Origin: Planctomycetales bacterium
GTDB lineage: Bacteria > 4484-113 > JAFGCY01
Assembly: GCA_024645305.1 (NCBI GenBank)
Contig: JAHEFU010000131.1
Location: 1 to 7,978 of the forward strand
Direction: 5' to 3'
Length of the DNA stretch: 7,978 nt
Shown: in pieces, positions 1 to 6,153 of the stretch
How positions within the stretch are numbered: position 1 is the first letter of the stretch
Layout: every line of letters starts with the position of its first letter
Notes under the pieces: generated by a model
Seen by the model: only the letters and a program-made list of their open reading frames with translations
Database searches by the model: none
What the model was told of the DNA's origin: nothing
Translations under genes and position numbers: made by a program

Positions 1-828
1 CCAGCTGGACAGCCGGCCCTGCCGGATCTGCCAAGCCTGGAGCGCAGTGCCAGCGCGGACCCTGCGCTGCTGGACTTCGGCATCGTGGCTCTGGGCCCGG
101 GGGCCGTACCGGACATCCGCGAATTCGCCGGCAAGGATGAACTCTACGGCGTGGACCTGGAAGTTCTGCCCGGTGAGCGGATCTCCTGGGTGATCCAGCG
201 CAGCGGGCCTTACAAGTCCGACCCTGCCGTCAGCTGGCTGGAAGTGAAGAATGACCCGGTACATGATGTCCAGGCCCCACTTTACGTTGCCGTGGCCGAC
301 TGGGACGCCGGCCGCTGGCGCTGGTTCGATGTCAGCGAGGATGTGGACTACGGGGCAGATGGATTTTTTCAGGGTTGCGACCTGGCTGACATCGCAGACC
401 CGATCAGCCCCTCTGGTTATCTCTACATGGCGACGCTTTGCTATGGCGAAGGGCACGAGAACAGGGCAAACAACGGCCCGCGAATATATTTTGACATCAG
501 CGAGCCGTACCTCGCAGCTCCGGCAATTACCAGTGCACAGTGGAGCTCGGTGGGGGACTGGGTGGATCTATTCGTGGACAGCGAGGCCAGCGCTGACGTC
601 ATGTATAAGTCCCAGTATTCCGCTCCGGGCATCTATCGCTGCGAGGGAGTTTCCTGGGACCCCCTCACTGCTGAATACGTGACGTCCGGCAACGGTCCGC
701 GCAAGGATGCCTCAGTCAGCCTGGTCAAGAGCTGGACGTACAACGTCCGCTTTATCAACGGCACAGGGGCGGAGATCCAGCCTGGTCTATGGGGCGAGCC
801 TGTCACCGTGTTGCCCCCGGGGGCTTGA
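1..828 (+). CDS. C-terminal part of a beta-rich, probably secreted protein with an FN3-like tail (5' end outside window)
   Basis: The frame is open from the first base to the TGA at 826-828, giving 275 visible residues. The real start is probably upstream. A GTG at 85 is an in-frame alternative, but the coding-like sequence before it (PALPDLPSLERSAS) argues against it. I do not recognise a named family. Two beta-rich segments are visible. The first has alternating aromatic stretches (PLYVAVADWDAGRWRWFDV, then SPSGYLYMATLCYG). The second, about the last 105 residues, runs from PAITSAQW to WTYNVRFINGTG and WGEPVTVLPPG, which resembles the strand pattern and terminal strand of a fibronectin type III fold. 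Such modules are common in cell-surface, secreted or phage-tail proteins; which applies here is inference. There is no transmembrane segment in the visible part. The next gene starts one base after the stop, so the two are probably co-translated. Confidence 0.7.
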   Translation, partial: PAGQPALPDLPSLERSASADPALLDFGIVALGPGAVPDIREFAGKDELYGVDLEVLPGERISWVIQRSGPYKSDPAVSWLEVKNDPVHDVQAPLYVAVADWDAGRWRWFDVSEDVDYGADGFFQGCDLADIADPISPSGYLYMATLCYGEGHENRANNGPRIYFDISEPYLAAPAITSAQWSSVGDWVDLFVDSEASADVMYKSQYSAPGIYRCEGVSWDPLTAEYVTSGNGPRKDASVSLVKSWTYNVRFINGTGAEIQPGLWGEPVTVLPPGA

Positions 829-829
829 T

Positions 830-1039
830 ATGGACCACACGAACTATCCCCCCGCAGGAAAAAGCAAACCGCAGCCCAGCCTCAGCGGCTACAGCCCGGA
901 GTTCGAGAAGCAGGCCCTCGGGCACCTGCAGTCCATCCGCAACAGCGCGCACTGCATCGCCTGGTTCATGGTCGGTCTGCCGGTCCTGGCCTGGCTGTTC
1001 TGGATGTTGACATTAGCCGGATCACGCGCGACATTCTGA
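830..1039 (+). CDS. Small single-span membrane protein, 69 aa, unknown function
   Basis: The ATG at 830 lies one base after the upstream TGA (826-828). There is no good Shine-Dalgarno site, only a G-run at 819-823, so translation is probably coupled to the preceding gene. In-frame starts further upstream would overlap that gene deeply and are rejected. The product has a proline- and lysine-containing polar N-terminus (residues 1-25), a short helix-like stretch (EFEKQALGHLQSIRNSAH) and one strongly hydrophobic segment at about residues 42-63 (AWFMVGLPVLAWLFWMLTLA), followed by a six-residue tail. The layout suggests a cytoplasmic N-terminus with a C-terminal anchor. No family is recognised. 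Its place between a probable surface protein and two exported nuclease homologues suggests an envelope-related role, which is inference. Confidence 0.65.
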   Translation: MDHTNYPPAGKSKPQPSLSGYSPEFEKQALGHLQSIRNSAHCIAWFMVGLPVLAWLFWMLTLAGSRATF

Positions 1040-1044
1040 CAATC

Positions 1045-1050
1045 GGAGGA
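1045..1050 (+). promoter_or_regulatory. Ribosome binding site GGAGGA
   Basis: GGAGGA lies four bases before the ATG at 1055. It supports that start over the internal ATG at 1070, even though the resulting N-terminal region before the signal-peptide core is unusually long. Confidence 0.7.
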
Positions 1051-1054
1051 AAGA

Positions 1055-1987
1055 ATGGAAAGACAAGGAATGATATCAACTAACCCACTCGTTCGCGGGT
1101 CCAGAAATACAGTCAGAAAACAGGGAGCCAGAATATCGCGGACCTATTGCAGTCTCGATTGGCTAGTTGACCCCTTCTGTACGAACTGCATATTCCTACT
1201 ATTGGCATTGACATTGATGCTTACACCTGCAATGGCGCAAGTGCAATCTGCAGAGGTGCTCTCCATGCAGCAGGAAGTTGAGTATGTTCGGACTATTGAT
1301 GGCGACACAATCGTTGTAATTTATGACGGTACCGAATCGAAGTTCAGCTTACTCGCTGTCAATGCTCCGGAACTGGAGGACGGCACATCTGAAGCATTTA
1401 GTGCTGCACAATATCTTGCTGAAATACTAGAAAATGCAGGAACTGTTTATATTGAGCACGGTGAATCTAGTATCACTGATGAGGCTGGAAATCAGCTTTG
1501 CTGGCTGTGGTTTCGTCCAGTTGGGGATTCCGATGCAGTGAGGATACTGGTTCAACAACGGATTCTCAGCGCTGGTTATGCGGACTATGTAGAATCTAAC
1601 AATTATAAATATCCGGAACTGGCTTCTTCTGTCAGGGAAGATCCCGAGCAGATTAAAATTCCTCAGATTTCCATGCGGGCTGCGGGAGAAGGTGAGTCTG
1701 CGTCAGGCGAAGTAAGAATCACGGATAAAGGTTTGCGGTGGCTAAGTTCGAGTTATGGATACGCTGAATACTCAAGGCGTATTGAGCTGAGTAATCGAAC
1801 TGGAGAACGCGTCATTGGCAACATCAAGATTGACCTGCTTGATATCGATGGATTCACTGTCGATAGCGACTACATGTTTAATCAGATAGTCGAAGTAGGA
1901 ACACAAGATTTTTCGACGACATCAATGATTGCTGACGATTTGGCGGCAAAAGTGCGGTCATTTCGAATTACGTTCGAAAGCAACTAG
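1055..1987 (+). CDS. Exported SNase-like pseudonuclease with C-terminal beta-sandwich-like domain, 310 aa
   Basis: Residues 46-61 form a hydrophobic stretch ending TPAMA, a likely signal-peptidase I site (AMA|Q). It is preceded by an odd polar N-region of about 45 residues containing three cysteines. Residues 76-180 match the staphylococcal nuclease fold without gaps in the active-site loop: IDGDTI (82-86) corresponds to S. aureus nuclease D19-D21, and FSLLAVNAPE (97-106) to FRLLLVDTPE. By this alignment D21 and E43 are kept (D84, E106), but R35 is S98, D40 is N103 and R87 is N146 (DEAGN instead of DKYGR). Loss of both arginines and one calcium ligand predicts no normal phosphodiesterase activity. 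Residues 219-310 form a second domain, shared with the next gene (TDKGLRW, then IELSNRTG), with FxLYD-like character. GC is about 44%, well below its neighbours. It probably binds nucleic acid or partners the active paralogue; this is inference. Confidence 0.8.
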   Translation: MERQGMISTNPLVRGSRNTVRKQGARISRTYCSLDWLVDPFCTNCIFLLLALTLMLTPAMAQVQSAEVLSMQQEVEYVRTIDGDTIVVIYDGTESKFSLLAVNAPELEDGTSEAFSAAQYLAEILENAGTVYIEHGESSITDEAGNQLCWLWFRPVGDSDAVRILVQQRILSAGYADYVESNNYKYPELASSVREDPEQIKIPQISMRAAGEGESASGEVRITDKGLRWLSSSYGYAEYSRRIELSNRTGERVIGNIKIDLLDIDGFTVDSDYMFNQIVEVGTQDFSTTSMIADDLAAKVRSFRITFESN

Positions 1988-2025
1988 ACTCAGATCAGAG
2001 CACTTTGCATGGACTAAACAATAAA

Positions 2026-2031
2026 TGGAGG
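2026..2031 (+). promoter_or_regulatory. Ribosome binding site TGGAGG fixing the start at 2041
   Basis: TGGAGG sits nine bases before the ATG at 2041. The upstream in-frame ATG at 2005 has no such site and would put 12 polar residues ahead of a complete signal peptide, so 2041 is the better start. Confidence 0.75.
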
Positions 2032-2040
2032 CTGGCACAT

Positions 2041-3360
2041 ATGAAGAATGCCAAGGCGCTACTGTTGATCGCGACGTTGATAGCTGGATGTTTATTGCCG
2101 GTAATGGCCAATTCCAGCGAGGATACCATCCCCAGCAAGGCTGACGACGCAGGCGGACTGCCGCCGTTTGAGCCAGTCGGGGCGCTGGAGCCTGTCGTGT
2201 TCGTACGTGTTGTGGACGGCGACACAGTGGAAGTTCTGCGCGACGGGGAGGACGACCCACGCATTGTGCGCCTGTTCGCTGTGGATTGCCCCGAGCTTGA
2301 CAGCGGAGAACCGCAGGCATTCGAGGCCGCGCTTTACCTGTCCGGCCTGCTCGATGGCAACGCCGTGGTCTACCTTGAGATTGACGAAGCACACCCCGAG
2401 GACCAGTACGGACGGCTGCTGGCCTGGCTGTGGGTTGAGCCTCCAGGGGGGAGGTTGCAGTTTGTGCAGGCCCTGCTGATGCAGCAACGCTACGCGGCGT
2501 ATTACCCGAAGGTGCAGTCCGACTGGCACCCGATGCTCGCGGAGGTGTTGCCACAGCCTGGCGATCCCGGTCCGCGGGCGGTACCTCTGCAGCCGGAGGA
2601 GCCCGTTGCCGATGGAGAAAGCGAAGTGTTCAAGGGGCACTATGACTCCGTCAGCTCGGCAACTTCGCTCAATGTGCGGGTGGACGGGCAGCTGATTACT
2701 GCAGGGCTGGCAGGACTAAGTCTGCGGCCTCAGTATGAGGGCAGCCGGAGTCCTGACTGGCTGCGGGTAGTGGATGTCCAGCGCTGGATTGACGATGTGC
2801 TCTCCTCACGTCCGGTGCGGATGGAAAGCGTACCAGGGAAAACGGATGACGGCAAGTACCTGGTCTGGTTCTCGGACAATAACGGGGAATTCCTGCTTCA
2901 GGCGCAGTTGCCATTGCTGGGGATTTCCAACATTTACTCTGTTGACGAATGGCTCGATGAGCTGATCGCTGGACAGGCTGTGCATCCACTGGCTGAGACG
3001 AATCGGGAAGAATTGAAACAGGCCCAGGCCGAGGAAGAGGAGCGCCGGTGGGCGGAGCATCAGGCACAGTACCACCAGATAGAGCTCGTGGACCACGGCC
3101 TGAAGTGGACAAGGAATACGGGGAGTTACAACTACTACTCCTGGAGGGTCAAGCTCAGGAACAACACTCAGCGCAAGATCTGGGTCAACTGCAAGATCGA
3201 ACTCATCGACGGTGACGACTTCGTGCTGCATGAAGCCTACATCTGGCGGAAACTGCTCCCACCTGGCGAGACCACGTTTCGCCAGGAATCACTGGTCGAA
3301 AATTATCTCGCCCGCCAGGTTGTGCGCTACCAGGTCTACGCCGAAGAGTGCCCGTACTAG
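2041..3360 (+). CDS. Exported staphylococcal-nuclease-family protein with intact active site, degenerate second repeat and C-terminal beta-sandwich-like domain, 439 aa
   Basis: The N-terminus (MKNAK plus a hydrophobic run) is a signal peptide with two possible ends: VMA|N after residue 23, or a lipobox IAGC with Cys17, which would make a lipoprotein. Residues 50-165 are an SNase domain. VVDGDTV (58-63), VRLFAVDCPE (76-85) and DQYGR (121-125) supply D61, R77, D82, E85 and R125, equivalent to S. aureus D21, R35, D40, E43 and R87, so Ca-dependent DNA/RNA hydrolysis is expected outside the cytoplasm. Residues 198-312 look like a second, decayed SNase repeat: VRVDGQLITAGLAGLSL, then DDGKYLVWF aligned with QYGRLLAWL, with active-site residues missing. 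Residues 313-345 are a charged helix rich in Glu, Gln and Arg. Residues 346-439 repeat the C-terminal domain of the preceding gene (DHGLKW, then VKLRNNTQ). It follows the pseudonuclease by 53 bases and is probably co-transcribed with it. Confidence 0.85.
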   Translation: MKNAKALLLIATLIAGCLLPVMANSSEDTIPSKADDAGGLPPFEPVGALEPVVFVRVVDGDTVEVLRDGEDDPRIVRLFAVDCPELDSGEPQAFEAALYLSGLLDGNAVVYLEIDEAHPEDQYGRLLAWLWVEPPGGRLQFVQALLMQQRYAAYYPKVQSDWHPMLAEVLPQPGDPGPRAVPLQPEEPVADGESEVFKGHYDSVSSATSLNVRVDGQLITAGLAGLSLRPQYEGSRSPDWLRVVDVQRWIDDVLSSRPVRMESVPGKTDDGKYLVWFSDNNGEFLLQAQLPLLGISNIYSVDEWLDELIAGQAVHPLAETNREELKQAQAEEEERRWAEHQAQYHQIELVDHGLKWTRNTGSYNYYSWRVKLRNNTQRKIWVNCKIELIDGDDFVLHEAYIWRKLLPPGETTFRQESLVENYLARQVVRYQVYAEECPY

Positions 3361-3372
3361 TAATTGACAACA

Positions 3373-3377
3373 AGGAG
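3373..3377 (+). promoter_or_regulatory. Ribosome binding site AGGAG fixing the start at 3384
   Basis: AGGAG lies six bases before the ATG at 3384. The earlier in-frame ATG at 3348 is inside the preceding gene and lacks a comparable site. Confidence 0.7.
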
Positions 3378-3383
3378 AAGTTG

Positions 3384-3647
3384 ATGATTGAGAACTCCGC
3401 AAACCCGGGTCTGGAGACCCTGCTGGGATGGATGGTCGACCTAGTCGCCATGTTGTGGTTGGGAGGACTGGCTTATGGTCTGCTGTTCCTGATTTTCTGT
3501 ATGCACGCCGCTTCACGCATCGCAGGTGAGAAGGGATACGCCACAATCTGGGCATACATTGCCGCTGTGTTCTTCGGACCCGTAGCCATTCTGTACTATG
3601 TTGGACTGCCCGACCGGGCAAAGGAGACAGCCAATGAGTGGACCTGA
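3384..3647 (+). CDS. Small membrane protein with two predicted spans, 87 aa
   Basis: The start is set by the AGGAG site just upstream. Two hydrophobic segments are visible, at about residues 15-40 (MVDLVAMLWLGGLAYGLLFL) and 52-73 (YATIWAYIAAVFFGPVAILYY), joined by a short basic loop (HAASRIAGEKG). The tail is short and polar (LPDRAKETANEWT). The FFGP-(hydrophobic)-LPDR pattern at the end of the second span recurs in many small bacterial inner-membrane proteins, but I cannot assign a function from it. Its last 14 bases overlap the start of the next gene, and the AAGGAG of that gene lies inside this coding sequence, so the two are likely translated together. Confidence 0.75.
   Translation: MIENSANPGLETLLGWMVDLVAMLWLGGLAYGLLFLIFCMHAASRIAGEKGYATIWAYIAAVFFGPVAILYYVGLPDRAKETANEWT
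3621..3626 (+). promoter_or_regulatory. Ribosome binding site AAGGAG inside the preceding gene
   Basis: AAGGAG is seven bases before the ATG at 3634 and lies within the end of the 87-aa membrane protein gene. It selects 3634 over the in-frame ATG at 3598. Confidence 0.7.
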
Positions 3648-3840
3648 TTCCGTACTGCATGCGGGGAGTAAGCCGCAGGACTGGCGCGTGGTGATCCGCA
3701 ATGAGCACGGATCGGAAGAGCGGCAGTACATGCAGGCTTACTTGAACGTGTACCCTGGTTTTGTGCTGATACAGGACGGGGATGGTGTAGATCTGCTACT
3801 TGTCAGCGCACGGTACCTGCAGCACATCGAGAAGATGTGA
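3634..3840 (+). CDS. Small soluble protein, 68 aa, unknown function
   Basis: It begins at the ATG preceded by AAGGAG and overlaps the upstream membrane protein gene by 14 bases in another frame. The product has no signal peptide or membrane span. It reads as a compact alternating pattern (WRVVIRNEHG, YLNVYPGFVLIQDGDGVDLLLVS) consistent with a small beta-rich fold, ending in a short helix (ARYLQHIEKM). No known motif is recognised, and there are no cysteines or an obvious DNA-binding helix. Stop to next start is 18 bases with another AAGGAG in between, so it belongs to the same transcription unit that leads to the recombinase. A regulatory or accessory role is only a guess from position. Confidence 0.65.
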   Translation: MSGPDSVLHAGSKPQDWRVVIRNEHGSEERQYMQAYLNVYPGFVLIQDGDGVDLLLVSARYLQHIEKM

Positions 3841-3858
3841 CGATTAAGGAGTGACGAC

Positions 3859-4299
3859 ATGATCGAATTCAGGATAGGCGGCAGCAATGCGTCGATGTTC
3901 AGATGTGAGGATGCGGAGCAGTTGCGCTACGACCTCAGCCGCTCCGTGGACGCGGCAATGCGGAGCCGGCACGTTCCCAGCGTTACGATTCCGCTTGGTG
4001 GTGGTGAGGTGCGGAGCGAACCGCGCGGCGAGCGCTTTATTGAGCTGAAATTGCTGGCACCTTCCCCTGGAATGGATCCACAGTTCGGCCGCCGCGTGCT
4101 GTTCGATCTGGATCGCCGCGAGCCCAGTGGCTACAGTAACCACCAGGGGGAGGAAGTCTTCCTTGTTCGCCCTGAGTATGAGTCCCGACAATCTGAGGAC
4201 GAGCAGGGCTCGTACGGCGTGTCCTCATCGGACGCTCGCTGGGTCTGGCAACTGGCCGAGGAAGCCGTGGAAGCGTCGAACAGACATCGACCGAACTGA
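3859..4299 (+). CDS. Hypothetical soluble protein upstream of and coupled to the recombinase, 146 aa
   Basis: AAGGAG at 3846-3851 precedes the ATG at 3859 by seven bases. The stop TGA (4297-4299) shares its final A with the ATG of the recombinase gene, giving TGATG and strongly suggesting translational coupling. The protein has no membrane segment. Its first half reads as strands and a helix (MIEFRIGG, DAEQLRYDLSRSVDAAM, VTIPLGGGEV, RFIELKLLAP), the middle is rich in Arg, Pro and Gly, and the end is a short amphipathic helix (DARWVWQLAEEAVEASNR). I do not recognise a family. The coupling suggests that its product is needed in fixed proportion to the recombinase-like protein, for example as a directionality or accessory factor. 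That is inference; it does not look like a typical basic winged-helix excisionase. Confidence 0.7.
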   Translation: MIEFRIGGSNASMFRCEDAEQLRYDLSRSVDAAMRSRHVPSVTIPLGGGEVRSEPRGERFIELKLLAPSPGMDPQFGRRVLFDLDRREPSGYSNHQGEEVFLVRPEYESRQSEDEQGSYGVSSSDARWVWQLAEEAVEASNRHRPN

Positions 4300-6086
4300 T
4301 GCCCTCCTCCGGCCGAAACAACCCGTCACGCAGCGCAAGGCCTGCCGCGCGCAGCAAGCGTCGCCGTGTGGCGTTGTATGCGGCACAGAGCCGCTCCAAC
4401 CCGGACGCGGTGCTCAGTTCCTGCGAGGGCCAGCTGGCGCGCCTGGAGGCGCACGCCATCGCGGCCGGTGAGCTGATCGTCGGCCGTTTCAGCGAGGCGG
4501 ACGTTTCCGGTGAGAAGATGCGCGGCCCGGAGCTGCAGCGCCTGCTCGCACTCGTTGACAACGGCGAGGTGGACTGCATCAAGGTCTGGAAGAAGTCGCG
4601 GCTCGTGCGGGAGGTGCGGCTGTTCTACCAGCTGCTGGACCGCGTGTATTCCGCCGGCTGCGAGATCGAGCCGATCGCGCCCGGCGAGAGCCTGGACTAC
4701 GAAACCAGCCACGGCCGGCTGGTGACCGGGATCATGGCGGCCATCGACCAGAACGTGGTGGACACCGCGCGTGAGGAGGCCCGGCAGAAGGCCGCGGACC
4801 GGGCCCGGCTGGGCTACCACAACGGCCACGCCCCCTTCGGCTACCGCCGCGAGAAGCTCTACGACGAGAAGCGCCGCGAGATGCTGGCAACCGGCCGGCT
4901 GGAGCCCTGCCCTGAGGAGGCCCCGCTGCTGCGCCAGCTGTTCGCCTGGCTGGATGAGTTCCAGGAGATGAGCGAGCTCGTGCGCCTGGCGGACCAGGCG
5001 GGCTACCGCACACGGCGCACCGAGCGCAAGGGCGGGCGGCGCTTCACCTGGCAGACCCTGCAGTACATGCTCACGAACCGGGTCTACCTGGGCGAGGTGC
5101 GGCACCTGAACGGCTGGATCAGCGAGGCTGCGCCGTACCACGAAGCGCTGGTGGAGGCGCAGCTGTTCGAGCGGGTGCAGGGCTACGCGGTGCGCGGCCT
5201 CACCCGCAGCAGCGCGAAGGGCCAGCGCAGCAACAACAGCCGCGAGTGGCTGCTGGCGGGCCGGGTCTGGTGCGGGGAGACGCGGGAGCTGGAGCCGGAC
5301 GGGACGCGCGAGCCCCGGTTGTACGAGGCCCTGGAGCCGCACTACGCGCTGAAGGGCCGGCGGCCCTACTTCTACTACCGGCGGGCCTCGACCACGCGCC
5401 GGGTGCGCGGGCGGGAGCTTTTGGTGCTGGGCGAGGTGCCGGACTTCAGCAGCCGCAATGCGGAGCAGCTGGAGGAGCAGGTGCTGGGTCTTGTCTGCAT
5501 GGTCGCCGGGGCCGAGGATGTCTGGCAGGCTGCGCAGCGTGACGCGCTGCAGGCAGGCCGGGCGGCGCTCGCGCGCATCAGCCATCAGCGGGTGGAGTTC
5601 CTGGGGGCCATTGAGGAGCTGGAGGCTGACTACGCGCGCATGCAGCAGTTCATCCGGGCGAACTGTGCGGACGAGGCGCTGCTGCCGGCGATCCGCGCGA
5701 TGCAGTCGGAGCTGGAGGCGGCGGAGCGGGGGATCCTGCTCAACGAGCGGCTGCTGGATGACTGCGACTGGGCGGCGCGTTTCATGGAGGGGCTGGAGCA
5801 GGCGGTGGTGGAGCTGCGGCGGCTGTACCTGCGGGTTGTCAAGCACCGCCGGGCCGGGCGGCTGCGCGCGCTGAGGGCCGCGCTGTCAGAAGTGCTGGAG
5901 GATCCCTACGGGGTGGTGCTTGGCAACGGAGGGGCGGTGCAGGTGAACCTGCGGCTTGGTGCGCACTTCGCGCTCGACGAGGCAAAGTTTGTGGAGATAA
6001 ACAAGAATCTCCGGTTCCTTGACTACACGGCAAACTTCCCTACGGTGCGGCTCCTGGAGCGGCTTCGGCGCATGGCCGCGGGCTAG
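4299..6086 (+). CDS. Large serine recombinase-like protein with a degenerate catalytic centre, 595 aa
   Basis: Residues 22-175 follow the resolvase/invertase fold: VALYAAQS (24-31), SCEGQLARLEA, SGEKMRGPELQRLL (70-83), VWKKSRLVR (96-104) and GRLVTGIMAA (139-148). Residues 177-295 match the Recombinase domain (HAPFGYRR, then WQTLQYMLTNRVYLGEV and AQLFERVQ). Residues 425-515 are a long Glu/Arg/Leu-rich helical, probably coiled-coil, region. Order and length fit large serine integrases. Against gamma-delta resolvase, the nucleophile Ser10 is S31 and R68 and R71 are kept (R101, R104), but Arg8 is A29 and Asp67 is S100. The AEFER-type motif before helix E reads DQNVV. The zinc-ribbon region (316-362) has a single cysteine (WCGET) and YYRR where YYRC is usual. 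The frame is intact over 1788 bases at about 70% GC, so the protein is maintained. It may be a very divergent recombinase or a DNA-binding protein that no longer recombines. It starts on the TGATG overlap with the upstream gene. Confidence 0.8.
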   Translation: MPSSGRNNPSRSARPAARSKRRRVALYAAQSRSNPDAVLSSCEGQLARLEAHAIAAGELIVGRFSEADVSGEKMRGPELQRLLALVDNGEVDCIKVWKKSRLVREVRLFYQLLDRVYSAGCEIEPIAPGESLDYETSHGRLVTGIMAAIDQNVVDTAREEARQKAADRARLGYHNGHAPFGYRREKLYDEKRREMLATGRLEPCPEEAPLLRQLFAWLDEFQEMSELVRLADQAGYRTRRTERKGGRRFTWQTLQYMLTNRVYLGEVRHLNGWISEAAPYHEALVEAQLFERVQGYAVRGLTRSSAKGQRSNNSREWLLAGRVWCGETRELEPDGTREPRLYEALEPHYALKGRRPYFYYRRASTTRRVRGRELLVLGEVPDFSSRNAEQLEEQVLGLVCMVAGAEDVWQAAQRDALQAGRAALARISHQRVEFLGAIEELEADYARMQQFIRANCADEALLPAIRAMQSELEAAERGILLNERLLDDCDWAARFMEGLEQAVVELRRLYLRVVKHRRAGRLRALRAALSEVLEDPYGVVLGNGGAVQVNLRLGAHFALDEAKFVEINKNLRFLDYTANFPTVRLLERLRRMAAG

Positions 6087-6153
6087 TATTTCATCCCGAG
6101 GTCTTGTGCTGCTGTTAGTCTCAGTCTGGTTGTTCATCTGATAAACTTCATTA
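6087..6153 (+). other. 67-base gap between recombinase and methyltransferase genes
   Basis: This is the longest non-coding stretch between + strand genes, and it is more AT-rich than the recombinase before it. It holds no convincing Shine-Dalgarno site for the methyltransferase start, no hairpin with a T-run, and only a weak -10-like GATAAA at 6140-6145 without a matching -35. The short palindrome CATTAATG (6149-6156) covers the ATG. In integrases of this class the element attachment site often lies next to the integrase gene, so this gap is the natural place to look for one. No repeat partner is visible in the window. Confidence 0.4.

Noticed and set aside
251..682. A 143-codon + strand frame inside the first gene
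   Set aside because: It lies wholly within another coding frame, has a Thr/Arg/Ser-rich composition typical of off-frame reading, and shows no motif.
707..829. Upstream in-frame extension of the 69-aa membrane protein
   Set aside because: It would overlap the well-supported preceding gene by more than 120 bases. The extra residues look like an out-of-frame translation, and the ATG at 830 fits the stop/start junction.
2005..2040. Earlier in-frame ATG for the active SNase gene
   Set aside because: There is no ribosome site in front of it, and it would bury a normal signal peptide behind 12 polar residues. The ATG at 2041 has TGGAGG nine bases upstream.
1958..2554. A 198-codon minus-strand open frame across the junction of the two SNase genes
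   Set aside because: Its product is Arg, Pro and Ala rich without any motif, and it is antisense to a well-supported signal peptide and SNase domain.
4326..5846. A 506-codon open frame on the minus strand inside the recombinase gene
   Set aside because: It is the shadow of a gene of about 70% GC. Its translation is a low-complexity mix of Leu, Arg, Gln, His and Ala with no domain, while the + strand frame shows clear recombinase motifs.
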